Origin: Phyllobacterium zundukense
GTDB lineage: Bacteria; Pseudomonadota; Alphaproteobacteria; Rhizobiales; Rhizobiaceae
DNA: 64,000 bases
Reading direction: 5' to 3'
Assembly (NCBI RefSeq): GCF_002764115.1
Contig: NZ_CP017940.1
Span: 2,454,501-2,518,500, forward strand
Part shown: piece after piece, positions 31,173-40,498 of the stretch
Layout: each line of letters opens with the position of its first letter
Position numbering within the stretch: the stretch's first letter is position 1
Translations under genes and position numbers: made by a program
The notes under the pieces: generated by a model
The model's database searches: none
The model's input: only the letters and a program-made list of their open reading frames with translations
Told to the model about the DNA's origin: nothing

Positions 31173-32156
31173 TCAGCCTTGCGGTGTCGATGCCTTGCGC
31201 GCTCTTGCCCGGGCAAGGCCCAGCCTGTGTTCGCGGTAGATGATGAAAATCCCGGCGCTGATGACGATGATTGCACCCGTAATCATTTCGGCGGTCGGTA
31301 CGTCGCCGAACAGCAGATAGCCAATAACGATGCCGAGGAGCATGGACGTATATTCAAACGGCGCGATCGCCGACATGTCGGCGTGGCGATAGCTTTCCGT
31401 CAGAAGGATCTGCGCCACACCGCCGGCGATTCCCGCCATGACCAGGCAGGTTGCCTGAAAGGGAGTCGGCCAGGCCCAGCCGAACGGAAGACTGACCAGG
31501 GCAATCAAACTCGATGAAATGGAAAAATAGACGACGATGGTTGGCGTGCGCTCGGTCTGCACCAGTTTGCGCACCAGCAGCATGGCGACGGCGGCGAACG
31601 CCGAACCGCCTAATGTGGCGAGCGCGCCAATGGCCTGATCGCCGCCAAATTCGGTTTCGCCGGTGAAAAACGACATGCGCGGCCAGAGAATGATCAGGAC
31701 GCCGATCAGGCCGAAACACACGGCAGACCAGCGGTAGAGCCGCACCGTCTCATGCAGAAAGATGGCGCTGCACACGACAGTCAGCAGCGGGGTCGCATAG
31801 CTGATCGCGATCGACTCCGGCAGCGGCAGCTTGGTCAGGCCATAGAATGTCAGACTCATGGCGCTTACGCCGACAAAGCCGCGCCAGAGATGACTGAAGG
31901 GCTCGGAGGTCTTGAACGCCACCGCCATCTTGCCTTGCCAGGCAATGAAGGCGACGACCGGGAAGATCGCGAAAAAGGAACGGAAGAACACCAGCTGACC
32001 GGCCGGAATTCCATCCGAGGCTTTCAGCAGGCTGGACATGCAGACGAACACGCAGACTGAAGCGATCTTCAGACCAATTCCAAGCATGGTGTTGGAAGTA
32101 CGCACGCCGTCTGCGACAGGCGGTTCACCGTCACGCTGGTGAACAATGGAAGCCAC
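31173..32156 (-). CDS. DMT superfamily transporter with two EamA domains
   Basis: Ten membrane helices over 327 aa in two EamA repeats. The first covers SLLKASDGIPAGQLVFFRSFFAIFPV to PLPESIAISYATPLLTVVCSAIFLHE; the second covers GGSAFAAVAMLLVRKLVQTE to SYRHADMSAIAPFEYTSMLLGIVIGYLLFGD. Related proteins export metabolites such as carnitine or amino acids; the substrate is unknown. The start is GTG 32156 with AAGGA upstream; ATG 32087 is an alternative. Confidence 0.87.
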   Translation of the reverse strand: MASIVHQRDGEPPVADGVRTSNTMLGIGLKIASVCVFVCMSSLLKASDGIPAGQLVFFRSFFAIFPVVAFIAWQGKMAVAFKTSEPFSHLWRGFVGVSAMSLTFYGLTKLPLPESIAISYATPLLTVVCSAIFLHETVRLYRWSAVCFGLIGVLIILWPRMSFFTGETEFGGDQAIGALATLGGSAFAAVAMLLVRKLVQTERTPTIVVYFSISSSLIALVSLPFGWAWPTPFQATCLVMAGIAGGVAQILLTESYRHADMSAIAPFEYTSMLLGIVIGYLLFGDVPTAEMITGAIIVISAGIFIIYREHRLGLARARARKASTPQG

Positions 32157-32358
32157 GGTTGGAAAATCCTTGAGGAAAGAGACGATTCAGTACGGAATTG
32201 TAAACTGATATATCTTTAGGCTGGTTTAAACAGCCGCGCCAGACAGTAATCGATCACGTTGCATTTTTCGGACAAACAATCGGGTGAACAAATGGGATTT
32301 GTTGTGCAGGATCAAAAAGGCGGGTAGGTTCCGGCACCACATAAAGGACAGTTAGACG

Positions 32359-35004
32359 ATGCGTACCGATACCGGCCAGGTTTTTCATCTGGAAGATTAC
32401 AAGCCAACCGATTTCCTCATCCCTGAAACCCATCTGGATTTTGCACTCCATCCCGAGCGCAGCATCGTCAAATCCACATTGCGTATCGAGCGCAGGCAGG
32501 GCACTGCCGCAGACGCGCCTCTCGTCCTGGACGGGGATGAACTCAACCTCGTCGACATCCGTATCGATGGCGCCCCTCTCGGCGACAATACCTATGTAGC
32601 GACACCGGACCGCCTGGAGATTCGCGGCCTGCCCGAAAGCGGCGCCTTCACGCTCGAACTCACCACTGAGATCAACCCGTCCACCAACCGGCAGCTGACC
32701 GGCCTCTACCGGTCGAGCAACGTCTACTGCACGCAGTGCGAGGCCGAAGGCTTTCGCCGTATCACCTATTTCCTCGACAGGCCCGACCTGCTCTCCGTCT
32801 ATACGGTGCGCATCGAAGCCGAGCGCAGCGAAGCGCCTTTGCTTCTGTCGAACGGCAACCCAAAAGATAAGGGTACGCTTACCAATGGCCGCCACTTTGC
32901 CGTCTGGCACGATCCGCATCCAAAACCCGCCTATCTGTTCGCGCTTGTCGCTGGCGATCTCGGCTTGATCAAGGACACATTCACCACAGCTTCCGGCCGC
33001 CATGTCGATCTCGGCATCTATGTCGAACATGGCAAGGAACCGCGGGCGCTCTATGCCATGGATGCGCTGAAGCGTTCGATGAAGTGGGACGAGGAGGTCT
33101 TCGGCCGCGAATATGATCTCGACGTGTTCAACGTCGTGGCGGTTTCCGATTTCAACATGGGCGCGATGGAGAACAAGGGTCTCAACGTCTTCAATGACAA
33201 ATATGTGCTGGCCGATCCCGACACTGCGACCGACACCGATTACGCCGGGATTGAAGCCGTCATCGCCCATGAATATTTCCACAATTGGACAGGAAACAGA
33301 ATCACTTGCCGCGACTGGTTCCAGCTTTGCCTGAAGGAAGGGCTGACCGTTTACCGCGATCATGAGTTTTCGGCCGACATGCGCTCGCGTCCGGTCAAGC
33401 GCATCGCTGAAGTGAAAGGGCTCAAGGCGCATCAGTTCCCGGAGGATGCGGGTCCCCTCGCCCATCCGGTCCGCCCGCGCCAGTTCCGCGAGATCAACAA
33501 TTTCTACACCTCGACCGTCTACGAGAAGGGCTCCGAGGTCGTACGCATGATCCGTACCATTCTGGGACCGGAGCTCTTCCGCAAGGGCATGGATCTCTAT
33601 TTTGAGCGCCATGACGGCGATGCGGCGACCATCGAGGACTTCATCAAGGTATTCGAGGATGCGTCCGGCGAGGACCTGAGCCAGTTTGCATTCTGGTACG
33701 ACCAGGCCGGCACGCCCAACCTGGCCATCACCTATGATTACGATCCTGCGACCAAGACCTTCGAGATCGAGATCGAGCAGTCCATCAAGCCGACGCCGGG
33801 CCAGCCTTCGAAGAAGCCGATGCATATTCCGGTGCAGTTTGCGCTGCTCGGCGCCAAGGGCCGTGAGCTCAAGCCGCGATCGGCCAAGGGCGGGCTGGTC
33901 AAGGACGATGTGATCCACTTGCGCAAACGCAAGGAGCGCTTCAGCTTTTCCGGCATTTCCGAGCGCCCGGTGCCGTCGCTGCTACGCGGCTTTTCCGCGC
34001 CTGTGACGCTGACCAGCGAATTGACAAGGTCAGACCTCGTCTTCCTCGCCCGCAATGATGGCGATGAGGTTACACGGTGGCAGGCCCTCACCCAGCTTCT
34101 GAACGCCAAGCTGACCAGCAATTCGAAACGGGTTCGCGGCGGCAAACCGGCAACCATCGAAAACTCATCGATCAAATTGCTCGGGGAGATCGCCTTCAAT
34201 CCAGCTCTGGACGAAGCGTTCCGGGCGCTAAGCCTGAGCATCCCCTCAGAGAGCGACATTGCGCGCGAACTGGGCGCTAATATCGATCCGGATGCGATCC
34301 TTGGCAGCCGCGACGCACTCGTCAGCGCAGTGGCCAAAGCCCATGCGGAACGATTTGCGGAGCTCTATGACGACCTCGACCAGACTGGTCCCTTCCAGCC
34401 AGATGCGGCCAGTGCCGGGCGCCGGGCATTGCGCAATGTGCTGCTCGACTATCGCAGCGTCGCCCAGGGTACGCCGAAGCTGGCCGCCGCGCAGTTCAAG
34501 CATGCGGACAACATGACCGACAGGGCGGCCGCGCTCGGCGTGCTCGTCCAGCGCTTCGGCGGCACCGATGCGACCTGCGAGGCGCTTCGTGCCTTCGAAG
34601 AGCGCTTCGGCAACGATCCGCTGGTCATGGACAAGTGGTTCGTCGTGCAGGCAATGCAACCCGGAAGCGAAGCGCTGGGCAAGGTGCGCGGCCTGATGAC
34701 CCACAAGCTGTTCTCGCTCGACAATCCAAACCGTACCCGCGCGCTGATCGGTGCGTTTTCCAGCGGCAATCAGACCGGTTTCAACCGTGCCGACGGCCAT
34801 GGGTACAGGTTCTTTGCCGAGACTGTCCTGACGATCGACAAGAAGAACCCGCAGCTCGCCGCGCGGCTTTTGACCGCGATGCGTTCCTGGCGGTCCTTCG
34901 AACCGGTACGCCGCGAACATGCCCGCGAAGCGCTGGCAACCATCGCGACCGTCACCGGCCTGTCGACGGATGTGCGGGATATCGTCGAGAGGACGTTGGC
35001 TTAG
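32359..35004 (+). CDS. pepN: aminopeptidase N (M1 family)
   Basis: A zinc aminopeptidase of 881 aa, the usual PepN length, that trims N-terminal residues from peptides in the cytoplasm. The substrate-recognition motif GAMEN is at 268-272. The zinc site HEYFH is at 304-308 with the third ligand E327 eighteen residues on, in LKEGLTVYRD. The C-terminal half is the helical superhelix domain of PepN-type M1 enzymes (residues about 545-881). It has its own 200-base upstream region. It converges with the sugar ABC genes. Confidence 0.95.
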   Translation: MRTDTGQVFHLEDYKPTDFLIPETHLDFALHPERSIVKSTLRIERRQGTAADAPLVLDGDELNLVDIRIDGAPLGDNTYVATPDRLEIRGLPESGAFTLELTTEINPSTNRQLTGLYRSSNVYCTQCEAEGFRRITYFLDRPDLLSVYTVRIEAERSEAPLLLSNGNPKDKGTLTNGRHFAVWHDPHPKPAYLFALVAGDLGLIKDTFTTASGRHVDLGIYVEHGKEPRALYAMDALKRSMKWDEEVFGREYDLDVFNVVAVSDFNMGAMENKGLNVFNDKYVLADPDTATDTDYAGIEAVIAHEYFHNWTGNRITCRDWFQLCLKEGLTVYRDHEFSADMRSRPVKRIAEVKGLKAHQFPEDAGPLAHPVRPRQFREINNFYTSTVYEKGSEVVRMIRTILGPELFRKGMDLYFERHDGDAATIEDFIKVFEDASGEDLSQFAFWYDQAGTPNLAITYDYDPATKTFEIEIEQSIKPTPGQPSKKPMHIPVQFALLGAKGRELKPRSAKGGLVKDDVIHLRKRKERFSFSGISERPVPSLLRGFSAPVTLTSELTRSDLVFLARNDGDEVTRWQALTQLLNAKLTSNSKRVRGGKPATIENSSIKLLGEIAFNPALDEAFRALSLSIPSESDIARELGANIDPDAILGSRDALVSAVAKAHAERFAELYDDLDQTGPFQPDAASAGRRALRNVLLDYRSVAQGTPKLAAAQFKHADNMTDRAAALGVLVQRFGGTDATCEALRAFEERFGNDPLVMDKWFVVQAMQPGSEALGKVRGLMTHKLFSLDNPNRTRALIGAFSSGNQTGFNRADGHGYRFFAETVLTIDKKNPQLAARLLTAMRSWRSFEPVRREHAREALATIATVTGLSTDVRDIVERTLA

Positions 35005-35018
35005 AGCCTTATCACGCC

Positions 35019-35043
35019 TACCCTCGGGCATCACCCGGGGGTA
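35019..35043. terminator. inverted repeat between pepN and the ABC transporter genes
   Basis: TACCC-T-CGGG (35019-35028) and CCCG-G-GGGTA (35034-35043) form a GC-rich stem with a single mismatch and a 5-base loop between convergent genes. It has no T-run, so function as a terminator is uncertain. Confidence 0.4.
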
Positions 35044-35056
35044 ATTGAGCAGACTG

Positions 35057-35878
35057 TCAGCCCTTGACCGCGCCGGCTGTCATGGAGCCGCTGATCTGGC
35101 GGTACATCATCAGTCCGATCAGCATGGGCGGTAACGCGCCGACAATCATCACGGCAGACGCCGCGCCCCACTGCACGCCACCGCCGCTGGCGGCGAAGAA
35201 AAAGGATGCGCCCACGGTCATTGGCACGGCCTTGTTCGTTGTCAGCATCAAGCCGAAGAGAAACTCGTTCCACGCGGTGATGAAGCCGAATATGAAGGCG
35301 GTTATCAAAGCCGGCCTGCAGATCGGCAGCATGATCCTGCGCATGATCTGCCAGCTATTGGCGCCGTCCATGGCCGCGGCCGCATCGATTTCCCCGGGAA
35401 CTTCGGAAAGAGCATTGACGAGAATGATCAATGACAGGGGCAAATTGACGATTGCAAGGATCAGCCCGAGGCCAAGCCTCGTGTCCAGAAGGCCGACGAA
35501 CTGAAACATCATGTAGATCGGTATGGCGAAGATGATCAGCGGCACGGCACGCAAGTTGATGATGACAGGCAGAAGCGTCTTGCGCCCATATCCGCTTCTG
35601 GCAATCGCGTAGGCTGCGGGAAATGTCAGGACCAGTGCCAGAACTGTGCCGATCAACGATACCGCCAGGCTGTTGAACAGATAGGCGAATATGTTCAGCC
35701 GATCCGTCACTTGCAGCACCTGCGCATAATTGTCGAGCGTCGGCGCCTTGATCCAGAACCCGGGATTGCTGGATATTTCCCTGGCGCTCTTGAAAGACGT
35801 GATCAGGGTGACAATCACCGGAAAATTCAGAACGATTGCCGCAGCGCAAAACACGATCCATCGCAGGAAATTCATCAT
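35057..35878 (-). CDS. sugar ABC transporter permease, MalG-type (CUT1)
   Basis: Six membrane helices over 273 aa with the EAA-type loop VPGEIDAAAAMDGANSWQIMRRIMLPICRPAL, which contacts the ATPase. The N-terminus (VTLITSFKSAREISSNPGFW) and C-terminus are as in MalG-like second permeases. Its ATG overlaps the stop of the first permease gene (ATGA), so translation is coupled. It is the last gene of the GntR/NanEK cluster; no ATP-binding subunit follows. Confidence 0.9.
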   Translation of the reverse strand: MMNFLRWIVFCAAAIVLNFPVIVTLITSFKSAREISSNPGFWIKAPTLDNYAQVLQVTDRLNIFAYLFNSLAVSLIGTVLALVLTFPAAYAIARSGYGRKTLLPVIINLRAVPLIIFAIPIYMMFQFVGLLDTRLGLGLILAIVNLPLSLIILVNALSEVPGEIDAAAAMDGANSWQIMRRIMLPICRPALITAFIFGFITAWNEFLFGLMLTTNKAVPMTVGASFFFAASGGGVQWGAASAVMIVGALPPMLIGLMMYRQISGSMTAGAVKG

Positions 35879-36753
35879 CGAGCCACCGCCTTTTCCCGGC
35901 TTCCGAGCCAGTTTAGGCCGTAGAGAACGGCGAACGAAACGAGGAAGAGGATAATCGAGGCAGCGATGGCCTTGCCTATCGCGCCCTGCTTGAAAAAGGT
36001 TTCGTAAATATAGATTGGGAGCGAAGCGGTGGAGCCGCCGGGCCCACTGCCGGTCAACGTATAGACATTGTCGAAGACACGGAATCCGTCGATGAAGCGG
36101 ATGAAAAAGCCGACAAGCAAGGTTGGCCGCATCAACGGCAACTCGATGAATCTCAATATCTGGAACGCCGAGGCTCCATCCATCGAGGCTGCCTTGCGTA
36201 TCTCCGGGGAGATCGCCTGATAGGCGGTATAGAAAAGCAGGAAGGCAAAAGGCGTCCACTGCAAGGTCTCGACCACGACCAGGGTCCAGAAACTGTTATC
36301 CGCATTGAGGAAGGCCGGACTGTCGCCAAACCACATATAGAGATAGTACGGAACCGGCCCGACAAATTCGTGCAGGACAAGCCTGTACATCAATCCGACC
36401 ATTGCTGGCGCTACCATCAACGGCAGCATCAGCGGCGCCATGAGCCAGGCGCGCTTCTCGATGAGCGGCGACAGGAACACCGCAAGGCACAGGCCGAGAA
36501 GGCATTGCGCCAATGCGGTTATGATGCCGAAGCGCAGGGAAAACCACGAAGCGCGCCAGAACTGCCGGTCTCCCAGAACTTCCCCATAATTCTCAAACCC
36601 GTTTGGAACGGGATTGCGGAGGCTTTCGAAATTGACCTTCGAAATGCTGTAGACGAGGTCGATGATGACGGGGAAACCCAGAAACAGCAGGAGGAAACCC
36701 ACGAGGGGCGTCAAAAAGAGTTTCCATCCGATGTTGCTGGAGCCCCCGACCAT
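35875..36753 (-). CDS. sugar ABC transporter permease, MalF-type (CUT1)
   Basis: Six membrane helices over 292 aa with the EAA loop SPEIRKAASMDGASAFQILRFIELPLMRPT. The segments LLFLGFPVIIDLVYSISKVNF and GFFIRFIDGFRVFDNVYTLTGSGPGGSTASLPIYIYETFFKQG are typical MalF/UgpA-like. It forms a heterodimer with the permease encoded directly downstream. GAGGGGCG precedes its start, 26 bases after the binding-protein gene. Confidence 0.9.
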   Translation of the reverse strand: MVGGSSNIGWKLFLTPLVGFLLLFLGFPVIIDLVYSISKVNFESLRNPVPNGFENYGEVLGDRQFWRASWFSLRFGIITALAQCLLGLCLAVFLSPLIEKRAWLMAPLMLPLMVAPAMVGLMYRLVLHEFVGPVPYYLYMWFGDSPAFLNADNSFWTLVVVETLQWTPFAFLLFYTAYQAISPEIRKAASMDGASAFQILRFIELPLMRPTLLVGFFIRFIDGFRVFDNVYTLTGSGPGGSTASLPIYIYETFFKQGAIGKAIAASIILFLVSFAVLYGLNWLGSREKAVAR

Positions 36754-36779
36754 TATTTCGCCCCTCGATACCGCTACCG

Positions 36780-38102
36780 CTACTGCTTCAAAAGCTTTTC
36801 CATTGCCGCCTTCGTGTTGCTCAGCGCCTGATCCAGGGTCTGTTGCCCCGACCAGTATCCGGTGAATTCCTTTGCCTGCAGTTCATAGATGGCGAACGCA
36901 TTGGCGGACGTTCCGCCATTCATGACATAGCCATAGGCACCGGCATATTCGCCGAGCTTCACGAGATCTGGCCGGTCTGCGGAAACCTTTGCAACAACAT
37001 CCGGCGCCAAAGCAGGCGAGCCGCCCTTGCGGGCGTAAAGCAGAGCCGCGTCTTCGCTGCCCAGCCATTGCAGGAACTTGACCGCTCCAGGCTTGTTCTT
37101 GGCATTCTTGTTGATGCCAAGGCCGAGCCCGTGGATATGATCGGCCCTTCCCGCCGGACCTGATGGTGGCGGAACAATTCCTACGGATTCAGCTATGACC
37201 GGCGACTTGCCGGGATCCGTCAATTCACTCGCTGCAGCGTTCCATTGCAAAGCGGTCGCCGCCTGACCGGAGGCGAAGGCGGCGTTGGTTTCGGCATATT
37301 CGTAGGACAGGGAATCCTTGGGCGAGGCGCCCGCCTGATAGAGCGTGTTGTAGAGTTCGAGCGCACTGCGGTAGGCGGGAGAATCGACCGTGACGTTGCC
37401 CGATGCGTCCATCCAGTCACCACCATAGGCGCGAGCCACGGATTGCCACACCATGATGTTGAAAAGCAGGTTTTTCAGCTGCAGAACAGTACCATAACGG
37501 ACCGGACTATCCGGATTGACCGCTTTGGTGAAATAGAGCGCCGTTGCGGCCCAGTCTTCCCAGGTCCACTCTTCCGGCGCCTTGGGCGCCAGCGTCTTGC
37601 CGAGATATTTCTGGCTTATCTCGCCATAGGTCGCCTTTGCCGCTTCGTCGGCCATCAGCGCATCGATGAGATCCTTGCGATAATACATGAAGTGCAGTGA
37701 AAGATCGGTCGGCACGCCATACTGCTTGCCATCGAATTGCATCGTCTTCAGGACGGATTCGCCAAATACCTTGACTGCCTCCGGTCCAAGCTCGACCGGC
37801 TCCATATAGGGGGCATAGCGGCCGATCGTATAGGTCGCCAGGAGATTGATGTCGAAGGCGTCGGAGCCGGCCGCCATATCCGCCTGCAACTTGTCGTAGA
37901 AGCCGTCGCGGCTGAAAAACAGAAGTTCGACCTTGTCTTCGGCACTGACTCCCTCACGCGCATTGTAAGCCTCCGCGACCGCACGAAGCGCTGTCTCCTC
38001 GGATCCGCCGGGCCAGCCCAGTACGGTGACCGTTGCATTTGCGCCTGCGGTCATGGCCAGCAAAGCGAGGGCGGAGGACATGATCTTCAAAAATTTCAGC
38101 AT
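36780..38102 (-). CDS. sugar ABC transporter substrate-binding protein
   Basis: A Sec signal peptide (residues 1-23, ending ANA) leads a 440-aa extracellular solute-binding protein of the family 1 type: VTVLGWPGGSEETALRAVAEAYNAREG, YGVPTDLSLHFMYYRKDLIDAL, APEEWTWEDWAATALYFTKA and ALQWNAAASELTDPGKSP. Ligand is likely an amino sugar or oligosaccharide because the gene sits 11 bases downstream of nanEK. A good AGGGGA site precedes the start. Confidence 0.9.
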   Translation of the reverse strand: MLKFLKIMSSALALLAMTAGANATVTVLGWPGGSEETALRAVAEAYNAREGVSAEDKVELLFFSRDGFYDKLQADMAAGSDAFDINLLATYTIGRYAPYMEPVELGPEAVKVFGESVLKTMQFDGKQYGVPTDLSLHFMYYRKDLIDALMADEAAKATYGEISQKYLGKTLAPKAPEEWTWEDWAATALYFTKAVNPDSPVRYGTVLQLKNLLFNIMVWQSVARAYGGDWMDASGNVTVDSPAYRSALELYNTLYQAGASPKDSLSYEYAETNAAFASGQAATALQWNAAASELTDPGKSPVIAESVGIVPPPSGPAGRADHIHGLGLGINKNAKNKPGAVKFLQWLGSEDAALLYARKGGSPALAPDVVAKVSADRPDLVKLGEYAGAYGYVMNGGTSANAFAIYELQAKEFTGYWSGQQTLDQALSNTKAAMEKLLKQ

Positions 38103-38113
38103 TTTATGTTCCC

Positions 38114-39682
38114 CTATTTATTGTTGCCAAGTATTACAGATCTGGTGATTGCAAGGTCCGCCGCTCCGATGACCCCCGCATAGCGTCCGAGCTTTGCGCG
38201 GGCGATTACCGGGAGCAGCGTGTCGTTCAAAACAGAGAGCTCGCTTTGAACGTGATCGATAAAGCCATCGGCAAGGCCGATGCCGCCGCCGATGACGATG
38301 GTGGCAGGGTCAAGCGCAAACTGGATATCCTGACAGAGCAAGGCCACCCGCTTGGCGGAGGCGGCGATAATCGCCGAAGCCCAGGCCTCTCCTTCCCGTG
38401 CCGCCGCAAAAATATCCGGCGCATGGACCGCGTGCCCCGCCTTGGCGGCTTCCGACGCCATGAAGTGCCCGGAAACCCGATCCTCAAGCGGCTCATGAGA
38501 ATTTCCGGACGGACCGCGCCATTGACCGAAATGACCGGCCATCCCCTGCAGCAGCTGGCCATTGACGATGACCCCACCGCCGATCCCGGTTGAAATCGTC
38601 AGGAACACCATGTCCTTGCCATTACCTGCTCCACGCCGATATTCACCCCAGGCGGCAGCCTGGGCATCATTGATGGCGAGCGCGGCAACGCCGAAAGTGT
38701 CGCGCAGACGAGCTTCCAGCGGATAGGCATCGGGAATGGCCAGCGTTGCCGGATTGAGTGCCGACCAGTGACCCTGATGGATCAATCCGGTGGCGGCAAC
38801 GGCGATTTGACCATAGCTGCCGCGCCAGTCCGCCACCCGATCGGCAATCGCCGCTATCCAGCAGTCCGGGCCCATGCCGGGCTCGGTCGGAAACTCCGCC
38901 TCTCGCAAAATCCAGCCATTTTTGATCAGGGTCGCCAGTATCTTGGTGCCCCCGATATCGATTGAAAGCACGGTCCGGCTGAGATCCGGCGCTGGCTCCG
39001 GAGCAGTGGTCATTTCTGCTATGGCCTTCTCGATCTCCTGCCTGAACCAGGACGTAACATGTTCGGTACGGGTGATGGCCGATCCGGCCACGACACTGAA
39101 CGCCCCACGCCGGATTGCTTCAGCCGCCTGTTGCGGAGAATGGATACGCCCTTCGGCAATGACGAATGGCGTCAGCTTGCGCATCGCTGCGACAAGGGCA
39201 AAATCCGGCTCTTTCGGAACAGCCCCTCCTGTGTAGCCCGATAGCGTCGAGCCAACGCAGTCCGCCCCGGCAGAAAGCGCCATGCGTGCATCTTCGAGGC
39301 GAGCACAATCCGCCATCGCCAGTGCACCGCGCGCATGAATGGCGGCGACAATATCGGCAACGCTTTGCGGACGTGTGCGGCCTGTCGCGTCGAAAGCGAC
39401 GATATCAGCTCCAGCTTCAATCAGCGCCTCGGCATCCGCCACGAATGGCGTTATGCGCACCGGGGAATCCGCGAGGTCGCGCTTGACGATGCCGATGATG
39501 GGCGCGTCCGTCACTTTCCTTACGGCAGCGACATAAGGCACGGATTCTATGCGCAGCGCCGAAGCGCCACCCTCCAGCGCCGCAAGCGCAAAGCCTGCAA
39601 CGATTTGCGCATCGTCCATCGCGCCGCCGGGAACGGGCTGACAGGAGACGATCAGACTATGCTTCAGACTTTCGAGCAGCAT
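38114..39682 (-). CDS. nanEK: bifunctional N-acetylmannosamine-6-phosphate epimerase / N-acetylmannosamine kinase fusion
   Basis: Residues about 1-225 are a NanE TIM barrel (LLESLKHSLIVSCQPVPGGAMDD, ALRIESVPYVAAVRKVTDAPIIGIVKRD, ADIVAFDATGRTRP, GADCVGSTLSGYT). Residues about 240-522 are a ROK-family kinase (LSIDIGGTKILATLI, ISTGIGGGVIVNGQLLQGMAGHFGQW, VIGGGIGLADGF). Together they phosphorylate ManNAc and convert it to GlcNAc-6-phosphate. Such fused proteins are annotated in Brucella. The zinc-binding cysteine cluster of many ROK proteins is absent between the kinase motifs. AGGA precedes the ATG at 39682. The sialic acid lyase NanA is not nearby. Confidence 0.9.
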   Translation of the reverse strand: MLLESLKHSLIVSCQPVPGGAMDDAQIVAGFALAALEGGASALRIESVPYVAAVRKVTDAPIIGIVKRDLADSPVRITPFVADAEALIEAGADIVAFDATGRTRPQSVADIVAAIHARGALAMADCARLEDARMALSAGADCVGSTLSGYTGGAVPKEPDFALVAAMRKLTPFVIAEGRIHSPQQAAEAIRRGAFSVVAGSAITRTEHVTSWFRQEIEKAIAEMTTAPEPAPDLSRTVLSIDIGGTKILATLIKNGWILREAEFPTEPGMGPDCWIAAIADRVADWRGSYGQIAVAATGLIHQGHWSALNPATLAIPDAYPLEARLRDTFGVAALAINDAQAAAWGEYRRGAGNGKDMVFLTISTGIGGGVIVNGQLLQGMAGHFGQWRGPSGNSHEPLEDRVSGHFMASEAAKAGHAVHAPDIFAAAREGEAWASAIIAASAKRVALLCQDIQFALDPATIVIGGGIGLADGFIDHVQSELSVLNDTLLPVIARAKLGRYAGVIGAADLAITRSVILGNNK

Positions 39683-39716
39683 GGAATTCCTCATTCTGCT
39701 CAAACGATATTCAATC

Positions 39717-39755
39717 CATACCAGAATACAACCAGTTAAAAACTGGTATTACCTG
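39717..39755. promoter_or_regulatory. candidate GntR operator between the gntR gene and nanEK
   Basis: ACCAGTT (39731-39737) and AACTGGT (39741-39747) are a perfect inverted repeat with an AAA spacer. They overlap the palindrome GGTA-T-TACC (39745-39753), and another TACCAG lies at 39719. The ten-base word ACTGGTATTA recurs at 40569-40578 upstream of gntR. ACTGGT half sites resemble the dre sites of DasR/NagR, GntR-type regulators of amino-sugar use. The site covers the last codons of gntR and the short gap before nanEK. Confidence 0.5.
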
Positions 39756-40498
39756 CTCAGCTCCACCACAAAGTCATAGAGGTCACCCCGGTAGCGCGTC
39801 TCGGTGAATTCGACCGCCTGCTCGTCGGCGAGAAAACACAGCCGTTCAATAATCAGCAGCGGCGCACCGACAGCGCATTCGAGCAGCGTGCTGTCCTTCG
39901 CCGTTGCGGGGCGCGAGCGCAGCCGCTGCATGGCGCGCTGCGGCAGTGCGTGCCGTTTCGCCAGCGCTTCGTAGAGCGATTGATCGACAAGAAGCGGGCT
40001 CGGCAGAAACTTCGCTGGCACGGCTGCAGTTTCATAGGCAACGGGTTTGCCATCGGCCGTACGGATACGTTTCAATCGGACAATTTCCGCATGCGGAGGC
40101 AACCCCAACGCCATCGCCTCTGCCGGCGATGGACGGCCTATCTCTTTGGAAATCCAGATACATCCTGGCTCCATTCCGCGTGCCACCATATCTTCCGAAA
40201 AGCTTGCCAGTGTCGAAAGCGACTTCTGGACCGGCCGGTTGATCTCGGTCTTGGCACCGTGCCGGCGTCGTACAAGCCCGTCCTCGGCAAGCAGGTCGAT
40301 GGCCTTTCTGACCGTGACACGAGACAGGGAAAGTGCGTCCGCCAGAACACGCTCGGCAGGAAGAAACGGGCTGCACTCCACCGACTCGTCCGTAATCAAA
40401 CGTTGGAGACTTGTCTTGAGCCGCTTGTGCTGCGGGATCTCGCTGTCGAGACGATCGACACCAGATTTGATCTGCGCGATGAACCGTTCCTGCTCCAT
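39749..40498 (-). CDS. GntR family regulator (HutC/NagR-like) of the amino-sugar cluster
   Basis: The N-terminal winged helix is RLKTSLQRLITDESVECSPFLPAERVLADALSLSRVTVRKAIDLLAEDGLVRRRHGAKTEI. A UTRA effector domain (about residues 90-245) follows, with RLKRIRTADGKPVAYETAAVPAKFLP and ERLCFLADEQAVEFTETRYRGDLYDFVVEL. UTRA regulators of this subfamily sense phosphorylated sugars such as GlcNAc-6-P. It is the first gene of the cluster and 66 bases from nanEK. An in-frame ATG at 40528 would add 10 residues; neither start has a strong RBS. Confidence 0.88.
   Translation of the reverse strand: MEQERFIAQIKSGVDRLDSEIPQHKRLKTSLQRLITDESVECSPFLPAERVLADALSLSRVTVRKAIDLLAEDGLVRRRHGAKTEINRPVQKSLSTLASFSEDMVARGMEPGCIWISKEIGRPSPAEAMALGLPPHAEIVRLKRIRTADGKPVAYETAAVPAKFLPSPLLVDQSLYEALAKRHALPQRAMQRLRSRPATAKDSTLLECAVGAPLLIIERLCFLADEQAVEFTETRYRGDLYDFVVELSR

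Noticed and set aside
32254-33918. Open frame of about 550 codons antisense to pepN
   Set aside because: pepN on the plus strand has GAMEN and HEXXH-x18-E motifs; the antisense product matches no family pattern.
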